From Molossus alvarezi (lineage: Eukaryota > Chordata > Mammalia > Chiroptera > Molossidae), in NCBI GenBank assembly GCA_037176705.1, contig CM073905.1, positions 33,636,986-33,700,985 of the forward strand: DNA of 64,000 nt, in the 5' to 3' direction. Shown in pieces: positions 45,801 through 54,725 of this stretch; position 1 is the stretch's first letter; every line of letters starts with the position of its first letter. Position numbers and translations under genes: made by a program. The notes under the pieces are model-generated. The model saw nothing but the letters and a program-made list of their open reading frames with translations, ran no database searches and had not been told where the DNA came from.

Positions 45801-48800
45801 CCATCGAGTCTAGTATTAGAAAGGCTGAAAATCTGTGTTTTTGTATAAAAATCTAATTTTAAAATGCTGGCTCAACATTTTCAGACCAAAACAAAAGTCA
45901 TCCATAGGCTGGATTGGGAATCCAGACTGCTGGTTTGCAACCTCTGGTTTTGAGAACGTGATGGCCAAGTAATAGTTCCAAAGGGACTCCATTGTTCCCC
46001 TACAGCCAAGGGATCTGGGGTGGGGACAGCACTAACTTCCTCCCTTTCAGAATGGCTATTCCCTTGTGTCCTTGAAATCTTGTGGGAAAAGTCAGAAAGT
46101 CTGCCCTCAGGGGAAGTCAGCCCCCTTGGAGCAGAAGAGTGGATGGAAGGGAGGTGGGAGAGGGACAGAGGCTCAGGACAGGTCAGTCACAGAGGCCGAG
46201 GGGCTGCTTTGGAGTCAGTGCACTGTGTTCCACTGTCTTTGTCACACCAGCACTAGGGAAGGGACCTCGGGCTTCCTCATCATGTTCCAGGGTCCCCCCT
46301 CTCTAAGCCCTGTCTAATATGTTTTTATTTTGTTTTTTTTATCCTCACCCAAGGACTTTTTTTTTTGCATTTATCTTTAGATAGAGCGGGAGGGAGAGAA
46401 GAAGAGAGAGACACATCAACGTGAGAGAGTCACATCGACTGGTTGCCACACACACAACCCCAACCAGGGCCGGGGACAAACTGCAACCGAGGTACATGCC
46501 CATAGCGGGAACCAAACCTGGGTCTCTCTGGTCCACAGGCCGACGCTCTAACCGCTGAGCCAAACCAGTCAGGGCTATATAAGTTTTTTGAATATGAAAT
46601 CAATAATAGAATTATATTATATGTAGAATTATATGTTGCTTAAGGAAACATAAAGCGAAACCATACAGACGTGCATGACAATGCTGAGCTTAGGGCACGG
46701 GTACCTCTGGGAGGAAAACAGATCATGACAGGCTACAGAGAGGGCTTCATTTTATTTCTAATTCTTCATTCCCTGAGTTGGAGTCCCTGGGTGTTTATAT
46801 CATTTGTAAAACATTTCTGAGTTTCCAAAACCAGCAAAGTAAGTTTTCTCCCACTGTGACTTTGCTGTTGGAGACCGGCTGGACCTGGGTTACAGGAACT
46901 CACCAAGGATGGCGAAAATGATCATGAAGAAGAGCAGCAGCAGGAGGATGTCCATGAAGGGCGGCAGGGACTGGAAGATCTGCCGGAGGTTGCTGGGGAG
47001 ACAGAGGGGCCAGGATGGGCGAGGCGCAGCCTGGGGCGGGCGGGGCCCGAGGAGCACTGCCTGGGACTCCTCAGGGGAACCCCCGCTTATCGAGACCGGG
47101 GCCTGGTGCTCCGGACTCACAGAACACTAAATCCCACTGTGCCCGGCTGCTGGTGCCCACGCTCAGTGCTGTCCTGAAAGACTCCCACTCAGTGGGTGAG
47201 AGAGAATGGAGGCCGGTGTAGCACAGACAGCCACCTCCTCCTGCCTACAGAGTCCAAGCGGACGAGTGCCCTGCAAGAGAGGGAGGGGGCGGCAGAAGGC
47301 CAAGTGCACGGCCTCGGGTGCAAAAGTCAGCTTCCACGAGAAGTGGGTGCATGAAGACATTCAGGGCCACCTGGTCCTAGGACACGTGTGTCCAGCTTTG
47401 AGGATGGGCACAGAGAATGAATGGCTATCCCATTCTTATCAATAGTACTCCAGCCAACAGATTTTCCGGAGGGAACCTTCAAAGCTGTTTGACTCTAGGC
47501 TGACGGTCTGGTTTGAGTGCCGTCCCTGGTCTCGGGGGAGGCACCGGGATAGCCTGCTGAGTCACCTGGACTTTTTGCCAAGTCGCCTGCTTTTGGCACC
47601 GCTGCTTCTGTGTTCAGGCAGATAATATGCTTAGAGAGAGGAGCCAGCCCAGAGAGCTGTGAGCAAGGTGGGAAAGAGCCCTGGACCTGCAGCTGAAATA
47701 CCACCTTGCTCCCTGTGCGGGTCGAGTGGCAGAGGGAAGTGGGCATGCTTAGATTCCACCCATGTGCAGGGTGGATCTCATCGCTCCCTGACTCACTGGG
47801 TCCTGCTCCACTGGCCCAGAGGCCCAGGCCAGGCCGCGACAGTCTGTCTGAGCAGCTCTTCCCCCCGGCCTTACCGCCGGACCCCGCCGCAGTACCGACA
47901 GTCCACCAGGAAAATGCAGCGCAGCGCCCGGGTCACCCGCACGTGGGACGTCTGCCGTACCAGCACCACAATGGCCTCGATGAACTGCACCACCAGCACG
48001 CAGGTCTGAGGGCAGACAGGCACAGAGCGCCGTCAGTTCCTCCCCCAGAGCCCCTCCTGAATACCACGAACTCAGGGCTGGCTAGAGACTGCCCGCTCTG
48101 GGCTGGAGAGGCCAGTCCCTTCTCTCCAGCGCCCTCGGCTGGTGGCACAGATGTGTGGTCCCAGGAGAATGAACCCAAAGGGAATGCTCCCAGCTCTTCA
48201 GATGGTATTCACTGAACAAAACTGCCACTCTGCCTGGCCATGTCTACCCACCCCCTGGTTTCGGCTCTCCTGACCTGCACCTTGAAGATCCCTGAGGTAG
48301 GTCGGCAGCGCACCTTGATCTCCGGTTCCTCGGGCACTTTTTCTCAACAAGTGTGCGTGCTTTTTACAAGGTCAAGTGCCACTCTGACACATTGCTCCTT
48401 GTGCCTCTCTCTGCTGCACAGAGAGAATGTGTATAATGCTGACTACCGATCAGCCTGGGCTTGGCGGCCACAAGACCTGGGTTTGAGCCCATTCTCTGCT
48501 ATCTGGCTGGATGTGAGCTAGGAATAGTAATGCATCTCCCACGAAGGTTACTGTGATAGTGATCAGCACACCCAATCACCGATCATATTAGCTAGTGTCA
48601 GCATGAGTGTGACCTCTGTTGGGAGCACAGCGAGGGTGGGGACCCGAGGTTCCACTTCTGAGCACAGAGAGATTTGGAATTGAATGGCAGAGACGGGCCT
48701 GAAGGTACACGGGAGAAAATGCTGTCAGGAGATGGACAGCTCACCTTGACCATGGTCCGTTTGTGCCGGATGAAGGTGTGGAGGCCCAGCCACCGCAACT

Positions 48801-51800
48801 TCATGCTGAGTTCAAAGACAACCACCATGAGGGCGAACAGCTCCAAGGTCGCATGGACCTACAACCAAAGGGTGTGGAGATAGGGCATCATCGGGCCCAC
48901 CTGGCTGCCTGTCTTTCCCTGGAGGTTGGAAGCAGTGGGTGGGGCTGCTCTGAGGGGCGCTGCTCGCCTGGAGCCGAGGTGTGGCCAGCAAACAGGACCC
49001 TCCCTGGCACTTCGGAGTGAGCAGAATCTCAGGGACTGAGGAGAAAGTGCATTCACTCCACAGGGGACCCCGGGCAACACCAGGAGTCATTGCCCCGACC
49101 CTTTAACACAGGTCCTCATGTTGTGGTGACCCCCAACCATAAAATTATTCTCGTTGCTACTTCATCACTGTAATTTTGCTACTGTTATGTCTTAGGCGAC
49201 CCCTGTGAAAGGGGTTGCGACCCACAGGTTCAGAGCCGCTGCTCTAGGACATCCCGGGGCCTATTTTAAATCCACGTGCACTGCCTGCCCTTCCAGGATG
49301 TTCCCGCTCCAGCGCGCGCTGGCCGAGCGAGGGTTGCTGGCACTTGCCCCCAGAGCGCGGCGGCTCCGGCCACCTGGACACTCACGTAAATGCCGAGCCG
49401 GAGCGCGGGGACAGCGGGCGCCTCGCACAGCGACAGCAGGAGCAGGAGCAGGGCGGTGGACAGCTCCATCAGGTAGAAGAGGTGGTTGTGTGCGAAGAGG
49501 TAGGCCGCCAGCGCTTTGGCGTTCTTGGGGTGGGTGAAGAACTTGTCGTTATTCTCACCTTCCTGAAGAAACCAGAGCCAGGGGGGCGGGCGCGCCTCAG
49601 ACACAGCACCCAGGACGAGCAGCGCGCCGGGGAGCAAGGAGGGGCCTGGGCAGGTCAGAGAAGACTCAGGCCGGACACCAGGACGATGGCGATTCCATAA
49701 GCATTGCGGCCGCAAAACCGCGCGCCGGTCAGGCCTCCCCCTGGCCTGCTCATGAGCGTGCTGCGTCCTCAGAAGCACGCGGAGGAATCGAAGAATTAAA
49801 ATCCAGACAGCCCTGGCCGGTTGGGCTCAGCGGTTAGAGCGTCGGCCCGAGAACCAAAGAGTCTCGGGTTCGATTCCGGTCAAGGGTATGCATCTTGGGT
49901 GCGGGTCGTCCCGGCCCTGATCGGGGTCGTGCAGGAGACAACCAGTCAATGTGCCTCTCACACGGATGTTTCTCTCTCCCCCCGCCCCCACCCTCGTCCT
50001 CTTCCACTCTATCTGAAGATAAATGGAAAAGTATCCTCCAGTAAGGATTAAAAAGAAAAAGTCCAGAGCAAGTAGAGAAGCCGGCCCACGGGGCCCTTCG
50101 GGGACAAGTTCTCACTCTCAGAAACACCTGCAGAATGTTAAAGAGCTGGGGGAAGACTCCGGGGTAAATACGCACAGGCTTCCCCTTCCTCCCGGGAGAC
50201 ACAGAGGATGCCCCAGCCCTTCCTCGCGGGGCTGCTGTGAAACACCGAGGCCAGCATCTGGTACCCACAGTGGGTGTTCCCATAGATGTTGGGTGGGAGG
50301 AGCCTTTCTCGCCAGAGATCACTTCTCCAGGCCCCAGCCCAGCCCGGTGACTGTCCCGCAGCAAGGAAGTGGGGAGCTTTGGCCTTGACTGTGGTTTGCA
50401 GAGGGACTTTGAGCAAGTCACTTCCCTGAAGCTGGAAATGTCACCACCCTCGTTACCAAAGAATAAAGACAAACCACAGACTCGACAGGGCAGGCCCACA
50501 AAGGGAACCAGCACCCTGGCCACCCAACAGAGCCAGATGGCAAGCCTCGCTCCCCGGTCCTGTGATCCGTGCAGGGCGGTGGTTTTCACCACCGCCGCCA
50601 TGGCCGGGGGAGACCGCGCTGGCCTGGGAAGCTTCTGGTTTGGATTATTAAAAAATGCAATTCTTGGAAAATTGCTCCCCACAAACAGCCAGGAATGAAG
50701 GTCTGACTAGAGGAAACCACGGGCATGGGGGTTCGCTTTTAACGCTAGGACTCGGAATTGCCACAGAGGAGATGGAGGGTGAGGACTCCACCCATAAGGA
50801 CGGAGTGAAATATGACCCGTGTCACTGGATTCTGCTCCCGACCCCAAGGAGAACACTGGCCTTGTTCACGGAGATTAAGAAAAATAAGAAGGCAGGCCAG
50901 CTGTGCGTGACTTCTGGGCGTTCGCGCTCTGCTCCCTGGGGACAGAAGTCCACACAGAAAACAAGAACCACCGCGGAGGCACCACACCCGCTGAGCACAG
51001 GGCCCCGGAGGGTGGGAGAGTTAACAGATAAAATTTGGTAAGAGAAGAGACTGCGGGGACCAGGTATCCTCAAAGCAGCGAGGGGCCAATCGCCTAAGTA
51101 TACCAGCAACCTGGTTACAATACAATGTGAAAAAAGCTTATGCTAAATGTTATTTAAAAAAGAAAGCAGTGCCCTGGCCAGGGTGGCTCATTTGTTTGGG
51201 CATTGTCCATGCACCGAAAGGTTGCCGGTTTGATTCCCGGTCAAGGCACGTGCCTGGCTTCTGAGCTCGATGCCTGATAGAGGGCGTGAAGGAGGCAGCC
51301 GAGCCATGTTCTGCTCGCACAACGATGCTTCTTTCTCTCTCTCTCCCTCTCCCTTCCTCTCTCTCTAGAAATCAACAAAAAATATTTTTAAAAAATAGAA
51401 AGCAGGCCCTGGCCGGTTTTGCTCCGTGGTTAGAGCATCAGCCCGTGAGCCAGAGTCACGGGTTCGATTCCAGTCAAGGGCACGTACCTTGGTTGCGGTT
51501 CAGTCCCCGGCCCTGGTCATGGTCGTGCAGGAGGCAACCAGTCGATGTGTCTCTCTCACACTGATACTTCACTCTCTCTCTCTTTCCCTCCCTCTCTCTC
51601 TTTCTCTCTCACCCCCTCTCACTCTGGCTGAAGATACTTGGAAAACTATCCTCGGGTAAAGATTTTAAAAAAGAATTAAAATGATAAAAAATAAAATAAA
51701 AACAAAAAGCAGGCTACATAACTATAGATACTGCATGACTAAAAGTATCTTAGAAAACACATAAAACCTATGTATTCTTCTTGAAATAAACAATGTTGAC

Positions 51801-52457
51801 AGTGCCTGACTCAGGTGAAAGTTATTTTTCATCCCTGTTGTACCTAAACGTATTGTAATGAGCATGTATTGCTTTTATTTAAAAGCCTTATTTGTATTAA
51901 AAACAAAAACACCACCACCACCCAAGCATGAAATAGGAAACACGAAAGCAGCAGTGAGTTAAACAGAAAAGGAATAAAGCTCTCGAAGCTCCCCGTGCTG
52001 GGTCAGCAAACCCCTTTACGGACTTTTGTGAGTCTACGAAGAATTCCCTCCCGGGAACAGGCCTCTCGGTGAGCCTCTGCGGAGAGGGACTGTGGCTGGG
52101 ACGGCCAAGTGTGCAGACTCAGGGAGCCTCGGGATCATGTGACAAGCTCATGTGCCTCGCCCTTCTGCCATGGGCACCGTCAGGTTGGCCCTGCTCACCC
52201 CATCGTCCAGGTGAGAAGCTCGTGCGCAGAGAACCAAAGCCGGAACTGACTTTCTGGGCATCCGACAGAGTCCCGGCTCCCCTACTCCACCAGCAGAGAG
52301 GGGCCAGGTCCTGACCCAGAGACACTCACCTGGAGGTAGATTGCCGCCTCTTGATAATTCATCTCCCAGTTGTGTCCGGTGGGGCTCGAAGGGAAAGTCT
52401 CACCCTCTGAGCTCAGGCTGGGGGCCTGGGAGTCGTGGAGAGCATAGCTGCCTCCAT
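27736..52457 (-). CDS. TPCN1: Two-pore calcium channel 1, TPC1 (partial span: 26 coding exons; first coding exon not found)
   Basis: TPC1 is a dimeric cation channel of endosomes and lysosomes, gated by voltage and PI(3,5)P2 and linked to NAADP-evoked Ca2+ release. Each subunit has two six-helix domains. Twenty-six exons on the - strand join in frame to 2,348 nt, giving 781 residues plus stop after a split first codon; human TPC1 is 817, so only about 38 N-terminal residues are missing. Visible landmarks: RRNLRQIF in the domain I S4-S5 linker (phosphoinositide-contact arginines in the mouse structure), filter I LTTAN, filter II VVNNW, a domain II S4 with [10 protein letters not shown], and three N-glycosylation sequons (NTS, NHT, NRT) in the second pore turret. 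All splice sites are GT-AG. The start exon probably lies beyond 64,000 or is too divergent to see. Confidence 0.95.
28495..28575 (-). CDS. TPCN1: TPCN1 exon: C-terminal tail
   Basis: 81 nt, phase 0 to 0, donor GTAGGA. It encodes [20 protein letters not shown], close to human, a basic serine-containing stretch of the cytosolic tail. The acceptor is GATAG|C. Confidence 0.93.
28773..28912 (-). CDS. TPCN1: TPCN1 exon: C-terminal helical domain
   Basis: 140 nt between CCGCAG and GTGAGC. It encodes [20 protein letters not shown] and [20 protein letters not shown], the charged cytosolic helix after IIS6. Confidence 0.94.
29344..29577 (+). repeat. VES-type SINE (GGTGAGGAT-tail form)
   Basis: CCCTGGTCGGCTGGGCTCAG to ATCCTCGGGTGAGGAATTTT, within a TPCN1 intron and antisense to the gene. 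Confidence 0.9.
29897..29981 (-). CDS. TPCN1: TPCN1 exon: IIS6 pore-lining helix
   Basis: 85 nt encoding [20 protein letters not shown] followed by SRKNQDSE, the inner pore helix of domain II and its basic exit. The donor GTCTGT has a poor +3/+4 match to consensus. Confidence 0.94.
30149..30217 (-). CDS. TPCN1: TPCN1 exon: filter II to IIS6
   Basis: 69 nt, 23 codons ([20 protein letters not shown] and VTM), joining the second selectivity filter to IIS6. Acceptor TCTTCAG, donor GTAGGT. Confidence 0.94.
30804..30850 (-). CDS. TPCN1: TPCN1 exon: domain II selectivity filter
   Basis: 47 nt encoding [15 protein letters not shown]. The VNN filter-II residues lie after the pore helix. Acceptor CTGGCAG, donor GTAAGG. 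Confidence 0.94.
31530..31645 (-). CDS. TPCN1: TPCN1 exon: domain II luminal turret
   Basis: 116 nt encoding [20 protein letters not shown] and [17 protein letters not shown]. It carries the NHT and NRT sequons and completes an NTS sequon with the previous exon. This luminal loop is glycosylated in mammalian TPC1. Confidence 0.95.
32867..32956 (-). CDS. TPCN1: TPCN1 exon: IIS5 helix
   Basis: 90 nt encoding [20 protein letters not shown] and [10 protein letters not shown], the outer pore helix and a cysteine-containing luminal start. Acceptor TCCCCAG, donor GTGAGT. Confidence 0.95.
33434..33505 (-). CDS. TPCN1: TPCN1 exon: domain II S4-S5 linker
   Basis: 72 nt encoding [20 protein letters not shown] and RMA, the basic linker coupling the active voltage sensor to the gate. 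Acceptor GCTCAG; donor GTACTG is weak after +2. Confidence 0.94.
34358..34465 (-). CDS. TPCN1: TPCN1 exon: IIS3 and IIS4 voltage sensor
   Basis: 108 nt encoding [18 protein letters not shown] and [18 protein letters not shown], including the IIS4 arginines that make TPC1 voltage dependent. Acceptor TTCTAG, donor GTGACA. Confidence 0.95.
35335..35407 (-). CDS. TPCN1: TPCN1 exon: IIS2 region
   Basis: 73 nt encoding [20 protein letters not shown] and GWN. Acceptor TTCACAG, donor GTAAGT. Confidence 0.94.
35690..35905 (-). repeat. LINE-2 relic
   Basis: GGGCACTGGGCGTGCAGAGC, CAACCCGTGCAAAGGCCCTG and GGGCACTCGGGAGCAGGACA match reversed L2 3' sequence. Confidence 0.55.
36159..36212 (-). CDS. TPCN1: TPCN1 exon: IIS1-IIS2 junction
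   Basis: 54 nt encoding [17 protein letters not shown] between CTACAG and GTGAGT. Confidence 0.93.
36291..36347 (-). CDS. TPCN1: TPCN1 exon: IIS1 helix
   Basis: 57 nt encoding [18 protein letters not shown] between ATTGCAG and GTGAGC, the first helix of domain II. Confidence 0.94.
36912..37104 (+). repeat. VES-type SINE, outer copy split by another
   Basis: Runs to CTAAAAACCAATAA, then resumes after the inner copy at about 37,329 with AAAAATCAATAAGAAAACAT and an ATCTTCAAATGAGGATT tail (to about 37,372). Confidence 0.88.
37107..37328 (+). repeat. VES-type SINE nested in another SINE
   Basis: Complete CAATAAA-tail copy with CCCAGTGGGGGGCATGCAGG, inserted into the tail of the copy at 36,912. 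The duplicated host bases are AAAAACCAATAA and AAAAATCAATAA. Confidence 0.88.
38196..38630. repeat. Ancient palindromic DNA-transposon relic, split by a SINE
   Basis: ATTAGCCACCTGCGGCTACTCAGC on one side and AAATAGCCACCTGTGGGCTGCC on the other resemble the arms of an old palindromic MER element; a SINE sits between them. Confidence 0.5.
38338..38552 (-). repeat. VES-type SINE (CAATAAA-tail form)
   Basis: Antisense copy with GCCCCCCACTGGGGATCGGG, ending CACTGGCTGGGCC. Confidence 0.9.
38676..38933 (+). repeat. VES-type SINE, well preserved
   Basis: Full copy with 14-base flanking duplication AAAATGCAAAAACA on both sides (38,662-38,675 and 38,935-38,948) and tail TCCTCGGGTGAGGAT. Confidence 0.93.
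39336..39380 (-). CDS. TPCN1: TPCN1 exon: start of domain II
   Basis: 45 nt encoding [14 protein letters not shown], between CCCACAG and GTAAGT. Very short, but matches human almost residue for residue. Confidence 0.93.
40381..40444 (-). CDS. TPCN1: TPCN1 exon: interdomain linker
   Basis: 64 nt encoding [20 protein letters not shown] and K, the end of the cytosolic linker before domain II. Acceptor GGGCAG, donor GTAAGG. Confidence 0.94.
40623..40821 (-). repeat. VES-type SINE (CAATAAA-tail form)
   Basis: Antisense copy flanked by GCATGTACCTTATT on both sides (40,609-40,622 and 40,822-40,835), a perfect 14-base duplication. Confidence 0.93.
41107..41155 (-). CDS. TPCN1: TPCN1 exon: interdomain linker
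   Basis: 49 nt encoding [16 protein letters not shown], between GTGACAG and GTGAGA. It lies in the EF-hand-like linker domain, which lacks the full calcium ligands of the plant channel. Confidence 0.93.
41969..42093 (-). CDS. TPCN1: TPCN1 exon: interdomain linker
   Basis: 125 nt encoding [20 protein letters not shown] and [20 protein letters not shown], the first part of the EF-hand-like fold. Acceptor TCCCCAG, donor GTAAGA. Confidence 0.95.
42342..42458 (-). CDS. TPCN1: TPCN1 exon: end of IS6 and cytosolic helix
   Basis: 117 nt, 39 codons, phase 0 to 0. It encodes [20 protein letters not shown] then [19 protein letters not shown]. The lysine-rich exit of IS6 couples lipid binding to the gate in the mouse structure. 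Confidence 0.95.
43175..43400 (+). repeat. Ancient MER-type DNA-transposon relic (second copy)
   Basis: Same family as 21,612: GAGCAATTATTTTAGGCTCTG, AAATGGGCGTGGCTTTGTGCC and CAATAAAACTTTATTTACAAA. Confidence 0.65.
43546..43768 (+). repeat. VES-type SINE (CAATAAA-tail form)
   Basis: Head GCCCAGCCAGTGTGGCTCAG, internal CCCAGTGGGGGGCATGCAGG, tail CTAAAAATCAATAAAGG. Confidence 0.9.
44150..44345 (+). repeat. MIR SINE relic
   Basis: CCGAGTGGTTAAGAGAGCTTGG, CCTCAGTTTCCTCGTCTGTA and GCATGGTGCCTGG in MIR order. Confidence 0.7.
44592..44691 (-). CDS. TPCN1: TPCN1 exon: IS6 pore helix
   Basis: 100 nt encoding [20 protein letters not shown] and [13 protein letters not shown]. The acceptor ACGCAG is followed by T, which completes the filter Asn codon begun in the previous exon. 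Confidence 0.95.
44951..45009 (-). CDS. TPCN1: TPCN1 exon: domain I pore helix and filter
   Basis: 59 nt encoding [19 protein letters not shown] and two bases of Asn, the pore helix and TAN filter of domain I. Acceptor CGAACAG, donor GTAAGT. Confidence 0.95.
45546..45580 (-). CDS. TPCN1: TPCN1 35-nt micro-exon: domain I turret
   Basis: Only 35 nt, encoding [11 protein letters not shown], between CCTCTAG and GTAAGT. The sequence matches human exactly. Skipping it would shift the reading frame inside domain I. Confidence 0.92.
46327..46576 (-). repeat. VES-type SINE (GGTGAGGAT-tail form)
   Basis: Antisense: tail ATCCTCACCCAAGGAC first, head CTGAGCCAAACCAGTCAGGG last. Confidence 0.9.
46904..46992 (-). 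CDS. TPCN1: TPCN1 exon: IS4-S5 linker and IS5
   Basis: 89 nt encoding [20 protein letters not shown] and FFMIIFAIL. With the previous exon it makes RRNLRQIF, whose arginines contact PI(3,5)P2 in the mouse channel. Acceptor CCCCAG, donor GTGAGT. Confidence 0.95.
47875..48005 (-). CDS. TPCN1: TPCN1 exon: IS3 and IS4
   Basis: 131 nt encoding [20 protein letters not shown] and [20 protein letters not shown]. This S4 has arginines but is the voltage-insensitive sensor in mammalian TPC1. Acceptor CCCTCAG, donor GTAAGG. Confidence 0.95.
48745..48858 (-). CDS. TPCN1: TPCN1 exon: IS2
   Basis: 114 nt, 38 codons, encoding [20 protein letters not shown] and [18 protein letters not shown]. Acceptor GTTGTAG, donor GTGAGC. 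Confidence 0.95.
49082..49247 (+). mobile_element. SPIN/URR1-like hAT transposon fragment (non-autonomous)
   Basis: CCGACCCTTTAACACAGGTCC, CATGTTGTGGTGACCCCCAACC, TTGCTACTTCATCACTGTAA and, at the right end, GGCGACCCCTGTGAAAGGGG and TGCGACCCACAGGTTCAGAG. These match the short hAT elements with a GGGTCGCGACCC end motif, some of which (SPIN) are known in bats, rodents and other tetrapods through horizontal transfer. There is no transposase frame. It lies in a TPCN1 intron between the IS1 and IS2 exons. Confidence 0.65.
49386..49562 (-). CDS. TPCN1: TPCN1 exon: N-terminal domain and IS1
   Basis: 177 nt, 59 codons. It encodes [20 protein letters not shown], then the IS1 helix [20 protein letters not shown], ending GIY before GTGAGT. 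Acceptor TTCTTCAG. Confidence 0.95.
49810..50062 (+). repeat. VES-type SINE
   Basis: Head CCCTGGCCGGTTGGGCTCAG, tail GTATCCTCCAGTAAGGATT. A long antisense open frame across it (49,834-50,682) is part repeat. Confidence 0.88.
51171..51395 (+). repeat. VES-type SINE, diverged
   Basis: Head CCCTGGCCAGGGTGGCTCAT with ATGCACCGAAAGGTTGCCGG, tail CTAGAAATCAACAAAAAAT. Confidence 0.85.
51404..51675 (+). repeat. VES-type SINE (GGTGAGGAT-tail form)
   Basis: Follows the previous copy after about 10 bases; tail ATCCTCGGGTAAAGATTTT. The two make a head-to-tail pair. Confidence 0.88.
52330..52457 (-). CDS. TPCN1: TPCN1 first visible coding exon (cytosolic N-terminus)
   Basis: 128 nt after AATGCAG, starting two bases into a codon. 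It encodes [16 protein letters not shown] and, further on, [16 protein letters not shown], matching human from about residue 40. The preceding exon must supply the ATG and about 38 residues, and was not found up to 64,000. Confidence 0.93.
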
Positions 52458-52716
52458 CTGCATTGGCAGAGGAAAGAGGTTCACTCACAACCCAGGCCCA
52501 GAGAATGAAGACACTGTCCCCTAGAAGAAAAGGCTGGCGGTCGCCTCAGATGCTCACACACGTGTGCCCTTATTTATAAGTCAATGCTCCACTCCATGTG
52601 CTAAGACAGCAAGAATTAGTACGGCTAGTTGAAAATATTTTTTCTTTCTGTTGTTAAGTGAAGAAAGCAAGTGCAAAAGAACACATATATCTTTTGTGTA
52701 AAAAAGGGAGGAAACA

Positions 52717-52938
52717 GCCTGGCTGGCGTGGCTCAGTGGTTGAGTGTCGACACATACACCAAGAGGTTGCCAGTTCGATTCCCGGTCAGGACACGTGCCC
52801 AGGTTGTGGGCCCGATCCCCAGTGAGGGGGCATGCAGGAGGTGGCCAATCGATGTTCTCTCTCATCGATGTTTCTATCTCTCCCTCTCCCTTCCTCTCTC
52901 TCTAATCAATAAAGAAAAATATATAGTTTTTTTTTTTT
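52717..52938 (+). repeat. VES-type SINE (CAATAAA-tail form)
   Basis: Flanked by AAAAGGGAGGAAACA on both sides, a clear target duplication. Confidence 0.93.
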
Positions 52939-53689
52939 TAAAAAGGGAGGAAACAAGAAAACATACAGCTATCCACTGATCTTTGCAAAAACGGGAAAGA
53001 TATATTATAACTTAATGAAACCGGGCGCCTATAAGAGAGGTGGGGAACCGAGGAGGAATGTCACTCAAAGGGACTGATCTTTTTGTTTACTTTTGACTTT
53101 CAGAAGCATGTTGATATTCTACTTAGTCAAAAAATAAAAGTAACTGGATGTGTTCCTGGGTGCAGGGTCATCCTTTGCTTCTGCAAGCTGATACCCACGC
53201 CCTTTTCCCGCTGCGCCATCTGCCTTTGGAGAACATTCTTTGGCTCTGGCCGACTCCACCGCGGCCCCAGGCAGGTAACACAGGTGCAGTGACAGTCCCC
53301 TATCTCCCCTGGACAAAGCTGGGTTCAGGCATAGGTGCTGACCCAAGCCCGGCCAGTGAGGCTGACACGGGGACTTTGCCTGCACCGGTTAGGAAGAAGG
53401 GGCTCTCTCCCCGTGGCTGCTGGCTCCCGGGGACCAGGGAGGCATGAGCCAAAGTGTGACTCGGAAGTAGGAGCAGCCACAGGCAGGCAGCTGGGCAGTG
53501 CTGCCCGAGCCCCGTCCTCCGCGACCTTCAGGCAATTTGGAAGGAGCCGGTGACCAACAGCAGCCTAGGGGAGATGACAGTCGGCGCGGGGCGGGTGCGA
53601 GGAGCTGACACTAATGGCAGCGGACATTCGCATCCTTGCCCAGTACCGACTGTTCCGCAGCCCTTTCCCCGTCTCCCAGGGGTCCGCCC

Positions 53690-53955
53690 AAACGTCAGCC
53701 CCTCAGAGGCTGCCTCTGGCTTCCCCCTGGGAAATCACATCACCTCACCCTCGCCTCCCTCACGCTGCTCCCTGCTTCCCCCTGGGGTTGGCACCCCACC
53801 CTTTGCAGTGCCTGTATCCATCTGTGGGCCTGCTCAGTGCCTGTTTCCCTGCCTGGGATGTCGGCCCTCGGAGAGCAGGGGGTTTTGTCTTGTTCACCAA
53901 GATGTCTTGAGAGCCCAGAAGAGTGTCAGTCATAATGTAACAAGTGCTCAGCAAA
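53690..53955 (+). repeat. LINE-2 relic
   Basis: CCCTGCTTCCCCCTGGGGTTG, CTCGGAGAGCAGGGGGTTTTG and CAAGTGCTCAGCAAACATA read as the 3' end of L2. Confidence 0.6.
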
Positions 53956-53977
53956 CATATCTAAAAGGGGAGCCCTT

Positions 53978-54291
53978 CAAGCCAAACAGAGAAGGACAAG
54001 TATCATATGATCTCACTTATTTGTGGAATGTAATGAACATAACAGTCTGAGGAATGGGGTAGTCCCAGAGACGTGGAGGTGGGGTACAGACTGACAATCC
54101 CCAGGAGAGGGGGTGGTGGGGGAGAGATAAACCACAGAACTTATATGCATGTGTGCATGAACAGCGGACATGGACAACAAACTGGGGACAGGGCGGGGAG
54201 GGAGGGACGGGGGGAATCAGTGGGGGGAAAAGGAGAAATATCTGCAACAAAAATTAATTAATAAAAATAAAATAAAATAAAATAAATAAAT
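53978..54291 (+). mobile_element. LINE-1 3' end with intact target duplication
   Basis: Severely 5'-truncated L1: CAAGTATCATATGATCTCAC, GAACTTATATGCATGTGTGC and a G-rich run, ending in an AAATAAAATAAA tail. TAAAAGGGGAGCCCTT flanks it on both sides (53,962-53,977 and 54,292-54,307), a perfect 16-base duplication. Confidence 0.85.
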
Positions 54292-54439
54292 AAAAGGGGA
54301 GCCCTTGTCCCCAAGATTCCAGAAGTACACTCCCACGGGACACCTGAAGGCCCGAGGGCACAGCAGGAGTAGGCCGGAGCGCAGTGGGGTGCCTGAGGTC
54401 CTTAAGATGGGGCATGACATAATTTCTCTGTATTTATTT

Positions 54440-54690
54440 TTTTTTTTTTTTATTTTTTTTTTTTCATCCTCACCCGAGGATATTTTTCCATTTTTTGTAC
54501 AGATAGAGTGGGAGGGAGAGAGAGAGAGAAACATCGATGTGAAGGGACACATCGAGTGGCTGCCACCCGCACGACCAACCAGGGCCGGGGACAAACTGCA
54601 ACCGAAGTACGTGCCCTTAGCGGGAACCGAACCCGGGTCTCTCCGGACCGCAGGCCGACGCTCTAACCGCTGAGCCAAACTGGCCAGGGC
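54440..54690 (-). repeat. VES-type SINE, well preserved
   Basis: Antisense full copy flanked by CTCTGTATTTATTTT on both sides; tail ATCCTCACCCGAGGATAT. Confidence 0.93.
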
Positions 54691-54725
54691 TCTCTGTATT
54701 TATTTTCTTTCTTTCTTTGTTTTTT

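Noticed and set aside
49834..50682. 282-codon open frame on the - strand
   Set aside because: Its C-terminal third is an antisense VES SINE and the rest has no family resemblance.
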